From Anderseniella sp051010195 (GTDB lineage: Bacteria; Pseudomonadota; Alphaproteobacteria; Rhizobiales; Aestuariivirgaceae): a stretch of 19,870 nucleotides of DNA. Positions 7,563 to 15,582 of the stretch are shown in pieces (position 1 is the first letter of the stretch; each line of letters starts with the position of its first letter). The DNA lies in assembly GCA_051010195.1 (NCBI GenBank), contig JBPCVV010000163.1:1-19870 (forward strand), written 5' to 3'. A program made the translations under genes and the position numbers. The notes below the pieces were generated by a model that did no database searches, had not been told where the DNA came from, and was given only the letters and a program-made list of their open reading frames with translations.

Positions 7563-10500
7563 TTAGTGCTTAACCCGCCCGGCGGCTTCCGCCAGCATGA
7601 GATAGACCTTGCCGGTTTCCGATCCCAGGCACTGATCCACCAGTTCCTCACCTGCATCCGACTTGGCAACCGTGTCCAGCAAGCGCTCGAACAGGCGAAT
7701 GAAACCATCTATTCGCGTTCTGGCCTGCTTGTCATCGCGGTAGGCCTTGCGGGCCTGATCCATAAGCTTGCGTCCGCGGCCGTGGAACAGGGTGCGCGTA
7801 TAGGCCTGCGCGTCACCCTTGCGGTAGGATGCCTCAAGCTCCTTGGGCAGGGCGTCATTCAACACCTGGTAGATGTCGCGCGTTGCAGCATTCAGCTTGG
7901 CGACGAGGGTTTCCGTCGTCCGGGTCGTTGAACCATCATCGGATGAAGACGCCTTCTTCGACTTGGCCGGTGGTTTTTCACGAGCAACCGGGGTGTCGGC
8001 ATCGGAAGACAGCAGGTCGCCGAGAAATCTGCGCACTGCACCTTTCTCTTCGGCAGGTGCCGGGGTGTCTTCGACTGCTTCAACACTGCGCGCGGCTTTC
8101 CGGGCACCGGACGTCTGCTGGGATGCAGCTATGGACGCGGTGCCCTTAGTTTTTCCCGGCGATCGGCCTCCGGTCTCCGGCGGTACGTAGATACCCGGCC
8201 CGGACATGGCGAGCGAGGAAGACTGGCGCTTGACCACATCGGCGAGGGCGTTGAGCGCGGTGATCTGGTCGGTCACGACCCGGCGCATAGCGTCGGCGGA
8301 GTTGCGCGTTTCCGCCGGCAGTTCCAGCACTGCCCGGCGCACTTCGCCACGGGCAAACTCGATTTCGCGAACCACGCTGGCCGCGGCTTCACGCATTTCA
8401 TCCGCGGTGGAGGAGAACTCCTCGGTGGAACCGGACATGGTTGTGTTGAGCTGGCGTACGACCTCGGCATGCTGGGAGATGATATTTCGGGCAGCCCGGC
8501 TGACCTGATCATCGGAGATAGCTTCGATCTTCTTGATCTCTTCCTGCATGTTGTCGGCAGCGGCGGTAAACTGTGATGTAATCAACCGGCCGAGTTCATC
8601 GGTGCGCTTGTTGGCGTCGGACAGCGAAAGTTCGACACGCTCCATGTAGCGTTCCATGATGCCGTCGACTTCGTCCGACTTCTGGCCGAGTTTCTGCAGC
8701 AGCGCCGCCATCTGGGTGTCGCGGCTGTCCATCAGGCGATCAAGCCGCTCGTTGAAGTTGGTGACCGCACGGTCGACCTTCTCCGACGCGCCTTCCAGGC
8801 GTTCGGAAATCTTGCCTGATGTGGTGTCGAGACGGCCGACCAGTGCCGTCGACACGGTGTCGATACGCTGGTCCAGTTCGCCGGCGGTTTCCTTCAACGC
8901 GTCCGACATCATGGTATAGGCCTGATCGACATGGGTGGCGAACTTCGCACCGGTGTCCTCGACACGGCGGGACGCGTCGCCGGTGCGGGTTTCAAACTCT
9001 CCCGCGGACTGAGCCAGACTGTTGATGACGCTTGCGGCATTGGTTTCAAACCGGGCCGAGATCGACTGGGTGTTCTCTTCCATATTGTCGGCGAAGGACA
9101 CAGACGCCCTGCCAAGTTCGGCGACAAGGTCCCGCGCGGCGCCATCCAGGCCTTCGGCGAAGGCCGCTCGGGCGGTGCCGAGTTCGTTGAATACCCGGGC
9201 AGCGCGTTGGTCCAGCATCTTGGAGAACTGTTCTCCCGATGCATCCATGCGGGAAATCACGTCTGTGGTAATTTCTTCCAGCAGCGTGCTGGCCAGGTCA
9301 AACCGCTTGCCCATTTCGCGGGAATTGTCTTCAAGGCGCATGAACATGGCCGCGCCGGTCTTCTCCATCGTCTCGGCGACTTCGGCTGTCGTCGTCTCGA
9401 AGCGGTTGGACATATCCTGGTTGGCGCGTTCCACATGGGAATACCATTCGGCTGTGGTGCTATCCAGCTTGCCGGACATGCCCTCGATCTGGCTGAGCAC
9501 CGTGCCTGAACGATCCTTCAGTTGGGTGATCAGGTTGCTCATGGTGTCGGCCACCGTGTCGAGACGCGTCGTCAGGCTGGACGATGTGGAATCAAGGCGG
9601 TCGGTCAGCAGCAACGACACTTCATCGAGCCGGCCGGTCATGGCGCCGGAAGATGCATCAAGACGGTCGGCGAGCGCATTGGTCGTGGTGTCCAGCTTGC
9701 CGGTCATCTCAGCGGTAACATTGTTGAGCAGTTCGGCCATGCGTGAAGTGGAACCTTCCAGGCGTCCTGAAATCGAGCTGGACGAGGTATCGAGGCGCTC
9801 GACCAACTCGTTGGTCGTGGCATCAAGCTTGCCGGTCATTTCGGCTGATGCGGTGTTCAGCAACTCGGCCATGTGTGATGTGGCGCCTTCAAGGCGACCG
9901 GTCAGTTCGCCGGTTGAGCTGTCCAGGATGGAGGTCAAGCGGCTGGTCAACTGGCCGGTCGATCCGTCCAGGCGCTGGGCGATGGACGTGGTCGTGGTGT
10001 CCAGCTTGTCGGACATTTCCACGGACGCCTGGTCCAGCGCATCGGCAACCCGCGAGGTCACGCTTTCCAGCCGGTTGGTGAGTTGCGTTGAATTGGTGCT
10101 CAGGCGTTCGGTCACGTCCTGGCTGGTGGTTTCCAGCTTGCCGGTCAGTTCTTCCGAGGACGAACTCAGCAGGGCAGCCAGTTCGCTTCCCGTAGCCTGC
10201 AGTTTGCCGGTGAGTGTTTCAGACGACTTGTCGAGACGATCGGCGAGGGCATTGGAGGTGGTCTCGAGTTTGCCGGTCATGCCGACGGACGCAGTGTCCA
10301 GCAGCCCCGCCATGCGAGTCGTGGCGCCTTCGAGACGGGTAACCATGGCGTCTGAGGTTTCCTCGATCTGGCCGGACAGGCGGGCGGTGGACTCATCGAG
10401 ATGACCAGACATGTGCGAGGTCGCTGTTTCAACCCGGTTGAACAGTGTGCCAGCAGAGGTCTCCAGCTTGCCGGTAATCTCCTCGGTAATGACCTCGAAG

Positions 10501-12890
10501 CGCTTGAACAGATCGCCCGAAGCGGATTCAAGCGTGCCTGACATCTTGCCCGAAACTTCTTCCATGTAGGAATAAACCTCGTCGCGCGCCGTGGCGACGT
10601 TCTGGACAAACTCTCCCGAAATCGACAACAGCCTGTCGGTGAGCGCGGTACCGGAAAGATCGATCTGCTCGCCCACGGCGGATGACGCCGAGGTCAGGCG
10701 GTTCGCAACCTTCTCGACAGATGAGTTGAGCAGGTTCGCCATTTCATTGGAGGTGCCGAGCAGGCGTTCATTGACCTGGTTGCCAGCTTCAGCCAGAGCC
10801 GCAGACGCCTTGCTGCCGCTCTCGTTGATATAGGCCAGCATGGTCTCAGAGGACGCTTCGGTGTCGCGGGCAATTTTCTCGCCGGACTCCATAAGCGTCT
10901 CGACAACCTTGACGCTGGTTGTTTCAAGACTGGAGGCAACCGTGTTGCCGGTGGTCTGCAGGTTGGTAACCACGTCCTGGCCGGCCGACTGGACGCGGTT
11001 GGTTACTTCGCTGCCAACCTCGTTCAGGTTGCGCAGCACGACTTCCGAGGTGATTTGAACGGATTCCGCCACATCCGATCCGACCACCTTGAGCTGACCC
11101 AGTATGTCGTCGGATGTCGCCTGCATGGTGGTGACAACGGAACCGGAAGTTGACCGAACGGCCTGGGTGACGTTTTCGCCGGTGCCCTTGACCATGGCAA
11201 CGCTTTCGTCCGCCACTGTGCGCAGCTGTCCGGCCACGGCCTCGGAAGACTGTTCGATCGACGATACCATTTCTCCCGAAGCGGCGCGTACATTGTCGGT
11301 GATGCGGTTGCCGGACTCGGCAATCATAGCGGTGTGCGCATCGGCGGCTGACTGCAACTGTCCGCTGACGGCGTCGGTCGACTGCTGTACTGACTGAACG
11401 ACCGTGCCGGAGGTGGACATGATAGCCTGCGCAACACTGTCGCCGGCTGACTGCAGCTGGTCATTGACCGCCTGTGCCGTTTCCTGGACGGACTGCAGAA
11501 TTTCACCGGACGCCGAATGCACCTTCTGGGCAACGGTTTCGCCTGCAGACTTAATCATATCGATGTTCTGTTCGGAAGTCGCCTGCAATTGTTCGTTGAC
11601 GGCCTGGCCCGACTGCTCGACGGATTTGACAACTTCGCCGGATGTGGAGCGTACCGCGTGGGCGACGCTTTCGCCGGTCAGCTTCATCATATCGGTGTTC
11701 TGTTCGGCGACCGCGCGCAGCTGCTCGGTGGTCGCAGCGGTAACCTGCTCAATGCCCTGGGTCAGCTCGACGCGAACGCCTCTTACTTCTTCCAGGCTTT
11801 CACGGATGCCGGATGTGACACTGCCTTCCAGCTGGCGCAGGCTGTCGCCGAACTGCATGCCTTCGGTGTTCATGCGCTGGGCGGTTTCCTGCATCGTCGA
11901 GACCTGATTGGTCACGCTGTCGGAGAACACCCGCATCTCATTGACCAGTGTGCCTGACATCTGTTCCATGCGCGCCGTCTGGCCCGAAATCTCGGTGCCC
12001 ACAAAACTCGCCCGCGTCGAGATCTCGTCAACCGTCTGGGACAATTCGGAAGTTGTGTTCTTCAGCCCGTGCTCGAGTGCCGCAAGGGTCGACGAAGCCG
12101 CCGAGATGATGCCCGACAGGCTCTGGGTGTTTTCTTCGATGCGTGATAGCAGCGGCGTCGCCTCCACGCCGATGACCCGGCCGGTTTCATGCAGCGAGTT
12201 GCGCTGATGCTCAAGGCCTTCAAGCATGGTGCGAATGCGCTCTTCATTGGCGCCGAAGGCACGTTCTATGTTGGCAATTTCCTTGTGAACGACCCCTTCC
12301 AGTTCACTGGCGCGCTGAACTGCATGCTCCACGCCGCCGACGAGCTGGTCCACTTCGGAGCGCACCATTTGCGAAACCGATGCCAGGCTTTCAGTTGCGA
12401 TGTCCTCCGGGCGCACAAGTCGCATGGCGGTTTGCATCAGCGCCTGGCTGACATGGTTGATCTGGTTGGTCCTGAAGATCAGGTAGCCCAGAACCAGGAA
12501 AGACAAAACCGGAATGACAGCCATCAAGACGGTGCGCAATGTCACCGGCAGGTTTGTCAGGCTCAAGGGGCTTCCGGCAAGCTGGGCCAGGGAGGGGACA
12601 TAAAGGATTGTCCAGATTGCCAGCCATACCAGCGAAACGGCCACGGCGGCCCAGATCGGCGTGGTCGACGTGCGTTCGCGGATCGCCTGCAAGCTGCTGG
12701 CGGCAAATGCGTCGTTTTCGTTGGCAGGGCGACCGCGCAGCTTGGCCTCGCGGCGGCGTTGTTCAAGGGCGTCAAGCCGGCGGCGTTCAGCCGCGTCGCG
12801 GCGTGCGGCTTGTTCTTCGTTCTTTTCCTCAACAGCCCTGCGATTGCCCCTGCGCGAAGCGCGGCGCGGCTGGTTTGGTTCGCTTGACAT
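7563..12890 (-). CDS. Giant membrane-anchored coiled-coil protein, GPR/RgsE-like growth pole ring protein
   Basis: About 1775 residues; numbers count from the Met at 12899. A basic/acidic N-terminus (1-75) precedes two membrane helices at 81-103 and 121-143. A very long helical region runs from about 150 to 1560, a Pro/Ser/Lys-rich linker from 1565 to 1660, and a compact C-terminal domain from 1661 to 1778. This plan fits the rhizobial growth pole ring protein (GPR of Agrobacterium, RgsE of Sinorhizobium), which is needed for polar growth. The C-terminal domain, including FIRLFERLLDTVA and SETGKVYLMLAEAAGR, matches the pattern I recall at the end of these proteins. Residues 408-1126 form regular 11-residue repeats rich in Ser and Thr. 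The ATG at 12890 is favoured over 12899 by a GGGGA at better spacing. An MCP-like or apolipoprotein-like label would reflect composition only. Family assignment is from memory of architecture. Confidence 0.75.
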   Translation of the reverse strand: MSSEPNQPRRASRRGNRRAVEEKNEEQAARRDAAERRRLDALEQRRREAKLRGRPANENDAFAASSLQAIRERTSTTPIWAAVAVSLVWLAIWTILYVPSLAQLAGSPLSLTNLPVTLRTVLMAVIPVLSFLVLGYLIFRTNQINHVSQALMQTAMRLVRPEDIATESLASVSQMVRSEVDQLVGGVEHAVQRASELEGVVHKEIANIERAFGANEERIRTMLEGLEHQRNSLHETGRVIGVEATPLLSRIEENTQSLSGIISAASSTLAALEHGLKNTTSELSQTVDEISTRASFVGTEISGQTARMEQMSGTLVNEMRVFSDSVTNQVSTMQETAQRMNTEGMQFGDSLRQLEGSVTSGIRESLEEVRGVRVELTQGIEQVTAATTEQLRAVAEQNTDMMKLTGESVAHAVRSTSGEVVKSVEQSGQAVNEQLQATSEQNIDMIKSAGETVAQKVHSASGEILQSVQETAQAVNDQLQSAGDSVAQAIMSTSGTVVQSVQQSTDAVSGQLQSAADAHTAMIAESGNRITDNVRAASGEMVSSIEQSSEAVAGQLRTVADESVAMVKGTGENVTQAVRSTSGSVVTTMQATSDDILGQLKVVGSDVAESVQITSEVVLRNLNEVGSEVTNRVQSAGQDVVTNLQTTGNTVASSLETTSVKVVETLMESGEKIARDTEASSETMLAYINESGSKASAALAEAGNQVNERLLGTSNEMANLLNSSVEKVANRLTSASSAVGEQIDLSGTALTDRLLSISGEFVQNVATARDEVYSYMEEVSGKMSGTLESASGDLFKRFEVITEEITGKLETSAGTLFNRVETATSHMSGHLDESTARLSGQIEETSDAMVTRLEGATTRMAGLLDTASVGMTGKLETTSNALADRLDKSSETLTGKLQATGSELAALLSSSSEELTGKLETTSQDVTERLSTNSTQLTNRLESVTSRVADALDQASVEMSDKLDTTTTSIAQRLDGSTGQLTSRLTSILDSSTGELTGRLEGATSHMAELLNTASAEMTGKLDATTNELVERLDTSSSSISGRLEGSTSRMAELLNNVTAEMTGKLDTTTNALADRLDASSGAMTGRLDEVSLLLTDRLDSTSSSLTTRLDTVADTMSNLITQLKDRSGTVLSQIEGMSGKLDSTTAEWYSHVERANQDMSNRFETTTAEVAETMEKTGAAMFMRLEDNSREMGKRFDLASTLLEEITTDVISRMDASGEQFSKMLDQRAARVFNELGTARAAFAEGLDGAARDLVAELGRASVSFADNMEENTQSISARFETNAASVINSLAQSAGEFETRTGDASRRVEDTGAKFATHVDQAYTMMSDALKETAGELDQRIDTVSTALVGRLDTTSGKISERLEGASEKVDRAVTNFNERLDRLMDSRDTQMAALLQKLGQKSDEVDGIMERYMERVELSLSDANKRTDELGRLITSQFTAAADNMQEEIKKIEAISDDQVSRAARNIISQHAEVVRQLNTTMSGSTEEFSSTADEMREAAASVVREIEFARGEVRRAVLELPAETRNSADAMRRVVTDQITALNALADVVKRQSSSLAMSGPGIYVPPETGGRSPGKTKGTASIAASQQTSGARKAARSVEAVEDTPAPAEEKGAVRRFLGDLLSSDADTPVAREKPPAKSKKASSSDDGSTTRTTETLVAKLNAATRDIYQVLNDALPKELEASYRKGDAQAYTRTLFHGRGRKLMDQARKAYRDDKQARTRIDGFIRLFERLLDTVAKSDAGEELVDQCLGSETGKVYLMLAEAAGRVKH
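9522..11678 (-). repeat. Array of 33-bp coding repeats (more than 60 hendecads)
   Basis: Within the GPR-like gene, residues 408-990 divide into 53 consecutive 11-residue units with no slip. A four-residue insert (ILDS, 991-994) follows, then about 12 more units to residue 1126. The usual unit is two small or hydroxyl residues, then hydrophobic residues at positions 5 and 9, for example TSNALADRLDK or ASVEMSDKLDT. Hendecads favour straight or slightly right-handed helical assemblies. The DNA copies have diverged, which points to old duplication with selection on the protein pattern. Confidence 0.85.
9636..9899 (-). repeat. Tandem 132-bp duplication (44 residues) in the hendecad array
   Basis: Residues 1001-1044 and 1045-1088 are two closely similar 44-residue blocks, each running GRLEG..S.MAELLN, then AEMTGKLD.TTN.L, then RLD.SS. 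A more diverged copy lies at 854-897 (TRLEGATTRMAGLLD). The duplication length is exactly four hendecads, so the helical register is kept. This suggests growth of the array by unequal exchange in 44-residue steps. Confidence 0.75.
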
Positions 12891-12899
12891 TTCTTGCAT

Positions 12900-13294
12900 C
12901 CCCGCAACTAGAACTTACTAACCGGTATCCACACTCCAGGTACTCCCGGTGCCCCGTGTGCGCCGTATACTGGTCACTCCCGCGTTTCATGATCTGACTC
13001 ATTCGGAAACGAAGCAAGCCCAATGGCCATTGCGTTAACCAATTTGTCCACACCCATTACACGTCCCGGCGCAGATTCTAGTGCAAATCAGATACTTAAA
13101 GAAACCATTATAATTAACGGGACCGGGAAAACTAGCGAATTGGTTAACGCCATGAGCGAAAATGGTTCAAATTTTAGCAAAAATCACAACGAATTTTTGT
13201 CGGATTGTAGCTTAATTTGTATAAATCAACTCAGAATCAGTCACTTAGAGACCGGTCTTGACAACCCTTCCAGTTCAAAAAGGAATGTCCCGAG
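12900..13294. other. AT-rich divergent intergenic region between the GPR-like and HPt genes
   Basis: This 395-bp stretch is the most AT-rich in the window, mainly at 13080-13260. It must hold the promoters of both divergent genes. It contains three GANTC sites (12996, 13074, 13234), the target of the CcrM methylase, a 12-bp palindrome CAATGGCCATTG at 13021-13032, and the inverted TTAACCA motif listed separately. I could not place a convincing -35/-10 pair. A 91-codon open frame at 13023-13298 looks non-coding. Confidence 0.6.
13029..13153. promoter_or_regulatory. Inverted pair of a 16-nt TTAACCA-containing motif
   Basis: The motif ATTGCGTTAACCAATT at 13029-13044 recurs in inverted orientation at 13138-13153, matching 15 of 16 bases (ATGGCGTTAACCAATT on the minus strand). 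The central 13 bases are identical. TTAACCA resembles half of the CtrA recognition sequence of alphaproteobacteria, but the paired TTAA half at 7-bp spacing is absent. The two copies lie 93 bp apart, between two divergent genes with likely cell-cycle roles, and could bind one regulator in mirror image. Confidence 0.45.
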
Positions 13295-13663
13295 ATGAAG
13301 GCTGATCAGGCCGCTGAAAACTGCAAGGACAGCAGTTCCGTTGAGGCAATTGTTGATCTTGCACATCTGGATCAATACACCCTTGGAGACCATGCCCTGC
13401 AGGCAGAATTGCTGCAGCTGTTCCGTGAGCAGCTGAAATGCCAGGCGGAAGAGCTGGTGTCGTGCACGGATGCAACGCTGTGGAAGTCTGCCGTTCACAC
13501 GCTCAAGGGCGCGGCGCGGTCGATCGGGGCAGGCCAAGTCGCAGCGGCGGCCGAGGCCATGGAGCGGACGGCATTTTCCGATCAAGCAGCGCGCGCAGCG
13601 GTTTTAAGCCGCCTGATTGCGGTGCGAGCCGCTTTTGAAGCGCGAATTGACGACTACCTCTGA
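13295..13663 (+). CDS. HPt domain histidine phosphotransfer protein
   Basis: Single-domain phosphotransfer protein of 122 residues, predicted cytoplasmic and all-helical. The phosphorylated histidine is H68 in the motif VHTLKGAARSIGA (67-79), the classic HPt signature with the following Lys and Gly. Such proteins relay phosphate between a hybrid kinase receiver and a response regulator. No kinase or regulator is in the window, so its partners are unknown. It is not ChpT, which has a different dimeric fold. The ATG at 13295 has AAAGGA about 10 bases upstream. It is divergent from the GPR-like gene across an AT-rich region, which hints at a role in polarity or cell-cycle signalling; that is inference from position only. 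Confidence 0.88.
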   Translation: MKADQAAENCKDSSSVEAIVDLAHLDQYTLGDHALQAELLQLFREQLKCQAEELVSCTDATLWKSAVHTLKGAARSIGAGQVAAAAEAMERTAFSDQAARAAVLSRLIAVRAAFEARIDDYL

Positions 13664-13903
13664 CAGGCCCGGACCGAGTTGCGAGCACGGTGATCGAATC
13701 GTGTGCGCTCGTTGAAATTCCCGGTTTCAGAGCACAATTCGGCGATGTCGCTTGCGGGTGAAAGTGGACAGCTGTGGGATGCGGGGGGTCAGCTTCGGTT
13801 CCAATTGTCGCACAAAGACGTGAAATAGTGCCAGCCTGACCGGAAATTGTTGCAATTTGCGCGCTGTCGGCCTAGCTAAGAACCTGAATTGTAATTGAAT
13901 GTA

Positions 13904-13919
13904 TGCAAACAAGTTTGCA
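13904..13919. promoter_or_regulatory. Candidate operator palindrome upstream of the ferredoxin gene
   Basis: TGCAAACAAGTTTGCA has perfect seven-base arms around a two-base centre. It ends 29 bp before the ferredoxin start, in a 285-bp non-coding stretch after the HPt gene. A dimeric repressor bound here would block the ferredoxin promoter. The regulator is unknown. The remainder of that stretch (13664-13903) shows nothing I can name. Confidence 0.4.
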
Positions 13920-13948
13920 CGCGTTAGTGCATGGCAGGATCCAAAGAC

Positions 13949-14269
13949 ATGGCAAAGATCACTTTTATCGAGCACACCGGCAAGGAACACGTCGTTGAGG
14001 GGGAAAACGGCATGTCGGTGATGGAAACCGCAATCAAGAACATGGTGCCGGGCATCGATGCAGATTGCGGCGGCGCCTGTGCTTGTGCAACATGCCATGT
14101 CTATCTTCAGGGTGACTGGACGGAAAAGCTGGGGGAGCGCTCTGAAATGGAAGAGGACATGTTGGATTTTGCCTTCGAGGTGCAGGACAGTTCGCGACTG
14201 TCATGCCAGATCAGGGTTTCAGACGACATTGACGGCCTCGTCGTGAAGGTCCCGGAAAAACAGTTCTAG
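13949..14269 (+). CDS. 2Fe-2S ferredoxin, adrenodoxin type
   Basis: Soluble electron carrier of 106 residues. The four cluster ligands are C40, C46 and C49 (DCGGACACATC, spacing C-x5-C-x2-C) and C86 (LSCQIRV). That spacing is typical of adrenodoxin/FdVI-type proteins, which feed electrons to cytochromes P450, Fe-S assembly or other oxidases. I chose the ATG at 13949 (MAKITFIEH), where the family usually starts; an in-frame ATG at 13931 would add six residues. The acidic region around the EEDMLDF segment fits the partner-binding helix of this family. The next gene, a ferredoxin reductase on the same strand 102 bp downstream, is the obvious electron donor. Confidence 0.93.
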   Translation: MAKITFIEHTGKEHVVEGENGMSVMETAIKNMVPGIDADCGGACACATCHVYLQGDWTEKLGERSEMEEDMLDFAFEVQDSSRLSCQIRVSDDIDGLVVKVPEKQF

Positions 14270-14355
14270 GGCCTGCACCTTCAATTCACCCATTTGAGTA
14301 CTCTCGTTATACACACGTTACGGCGGCCTGACACAGGCTATCCGGCAAGATGATC

Positions 14356-14362
14356 AAGGAGG
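14356..14362 (+). promoter_or_regulatory. Strong ribosome binding site of the ferredoxin reductase
   Basis: AAGGAGG lies nine bases before the ATG at 14372 and settles that start. It is among the strongest Shine-Dalgarno sequences in the window. Confidence 0.8.
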
Positions 14363-14371
14363 CCCGTTTCG

Positions 14372-15400
14372 ATGGCCAGTCAGACGATTGAAACCGATGT
14401 AGTTGTTGTAGGCGCCGGTCCGTGCGGCCTGTTTGCCGTCTTCGAGCTTGGTCTGCTCGACATCAAGTGCCATGTCGTCGACATCCTGGACAAGCCGGGC
14501 GGCCAGTGCGCCGAGCTCTATCCGGAAAAGCCGATTTACGACATTCCCGGTCTGCCGATCGTGACCGGCCAGGAACTCACCGACCGCTTGCTGGAGCAGG
14601 CGGTGCCGTTCAAGCCGGAATATCATTACAACCAGATGGTTACCTCGCTGCGGAAGCTCGATGACGGATCCTTCGAACTGGAAACAGACGGGGACATCCA
14701 GTTCAAGTGCAAGGTCGTGGTGGTTGCAGCCGGTGGCGGCAGTTTCCAGCCCAAGAAGCCACCCATGCCGTCAATCGACGAATATGAAGGCACCAGTGTC
14801 TTCTACTCGGTCAAGCGCATGGAAGACTTCCGCGACAAGGACATTCTGATTGTCGGCGGCGGTGACAGTGCCCTGGACTGGGTCATCAATCTGCAGCCGA
14901 TCGCCAAGTCCATGACCCTGCTGCACCGGCGCGATGATTTCCGGGCAGCCCCTGACAGCGTCAACAAGATGCGCGAACTGGTCTCTGCCGGAAAAATGAA
15001 GCTACACATAGGCCAGGTCACCAACCTGCATGGCAGCGACGGCGTTCTGACCGGTGCGTCGGTGAAGGGCAAGGAGGGCGAGTTTGAAGTTGCCTGCAAC
15101 ACCATGCTGCCGTTCTTCGGCCTGACCATGAAACTCGGCCCGGTTGCCGAGTGGGGCCTCAACCTCGAGGAGAACCTGGTGCCGGTTGATACGGAAAAGT
15201 TTGCGACCTCCGAAACCGGTATTTTCGCCATTGGCGACATCAATACTTACCCGGGTAAGCTGAAACTGATCCTGTCAGGCTTCCACGAGGCTGCGCTTAT
15301 GTCGCAGGAAGCGTTCCGGATCATCAATCCGGGCGAACGGCTGCTGTTCCAGTACACAACGTCCAGCTCCAACCTCCAGAAGAAGCTGGGTGTGGCTTAG
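14372..15400 (+). CDS. Ferredoxin--NADP+ reductase, thioredoxin-reductase-like type
   Basis: FAD flavoprotein of 342 residues that moves electrons between NADPH and ferredoxin. The FAD dinucleotide motif GAGPCG is at 14-19 and the NADPH-binding GGGDSA at 162-167. HRRDDFR at 185-191 includes basic residues suited to the NADP phosphate. The second FAD motif, AIGDINTYPGKLKLI, is near 286-300. The redox-active CxxC of true thioredoxin reductases is absent, and the KPGGQC..LYPEK.IYDIPG segment (41-60) and an extended C-terminus are those of the bacterial TrxR-like FNRs (YumC and Rhodopseudomonas types). It follows the 2Fe-2S ferredoxin gene and is closed by a clear terminator, so the two probably form one electron-transfer unit. 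Confidence 0.92.
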   Translation: MASQTIETDVVVVGAGPCGLFAVFELGLLDIKCHVVDILDKPGGQCAELYPEKPIYDIPGLPIVTGQELTDRLLEQAVPFKPEYHYNQMVTSLRKLDDGSFELETDGDIQFKCKVVVVAAGGGSFQPKKPPMPSIDEYEGTSVFYSVKRMEDFRDKDILIVGGGDSALDWVINLQPIAKSMTLLHRRDDFRAAPDSVNKMRELVSAGKMKLHIGQVTNLHGSDGVLTGASVKGKEGEFEVACNTMLPFFGLTMKLGPVAEWGLNLEENLVPVDTEKFATSETGIFAIGDINTYPGKLKLILSGFHEAALMSQEAFRIINPGERLLFQYTTSSSNLQKKLGVA

Positions 15401-15445
15401 GGCGGGGCACTGAAGCCTTCCCGACACCCGCTGGATAATTACAAG

Positions 15446-15483
15446 CCTGCAAACGACCACAAGAAGTCGCTTGCAGGTTTTTT
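15446..15483 (+). terminator. Rho-independent terminator after ferredoxin reductase
   Basis: The twelve-base arms CCTGCAAACGAC and GTCGCTTGCAGG pair with one mismatch around an eight-base loop (15458-15465). Six T residues follow directly. It lies 45 bp after the reductase stop codon and is the clearest terminator in the window. Confidence 0.88.
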
Positions 15484-15528
15484 ATGCGCTGCGCTAAGCG
15501 GCCTTGATCTGGATCATTGGAATTTCCG

Positions 15529-15551
15529 TTCAATACATATATTTTATTGAA
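15529..15551. promoter_or_regulatory. Candidate operator upstream of the YgaP-type gene
   Basis: TTCAATA and TATTGAA form perfect seven-base arms with a nine-base AT-rich spacer, 45 bp before the start codon. AT-rich inverted repeats of this size are bound by small winged-helix repressors such as the ArsR family. A sulfide- or persulfide-responsive repressor of the BigR/SqrR type would suit the gene, but I cannot match a known consensus from memory. Confidence 0.4.
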
Positions 15552-15582
15552 TGTGTTTTCGGATCTGCCGGATTCCATAACC

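Noticed and set aside
9022..10404. A 460-codon open frame on the plus strand, opposite the coiled-coil gene
   Set aside because: It is the antisense shadow of the Ser/Thr-rich hendecad array, whose skewed codons suppress stops. Its product is low-complexity Ser/Arg/Val with no domain, and it has no ribosome binding site of note.
7563..12890. Methyl-accepting chemotaxis protein for the giant gene
   Set aside because: The Ser/Thr/Glu-rich helices look similar in composition, but the conserved signalling-tip hairpin of chemoreceptors is absent and the two membrane helices lie close together without a sensor domain.
13258..13286. TTGACA as a -35 box for the HPt gene
   Set aside because: A 17-bp spacer puts the -10 at AGGAAT, which overlaps the ribosome binding site and would leave almost no leader.
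13023..13298. A 91-codon open frame in the AT-rich region before the HPt gene
   Set aside because: Its codons do not favour G/C at the third position as the neighbours do, no domain is visible, it lacks a good ribosome binding site, and it spans the likely divergent promoters. A very small novel gene cannot be fully excluded.
14294..14322. Promoter for the ferredoxin reductase starting at TTGAGT
   Set aside because: At 17-bp spacing the -10 would be GTTACG, a poor match; the TATACA nearby is only 8 bp away. The reductase may be cotranscribed with the ferredoxin instead.
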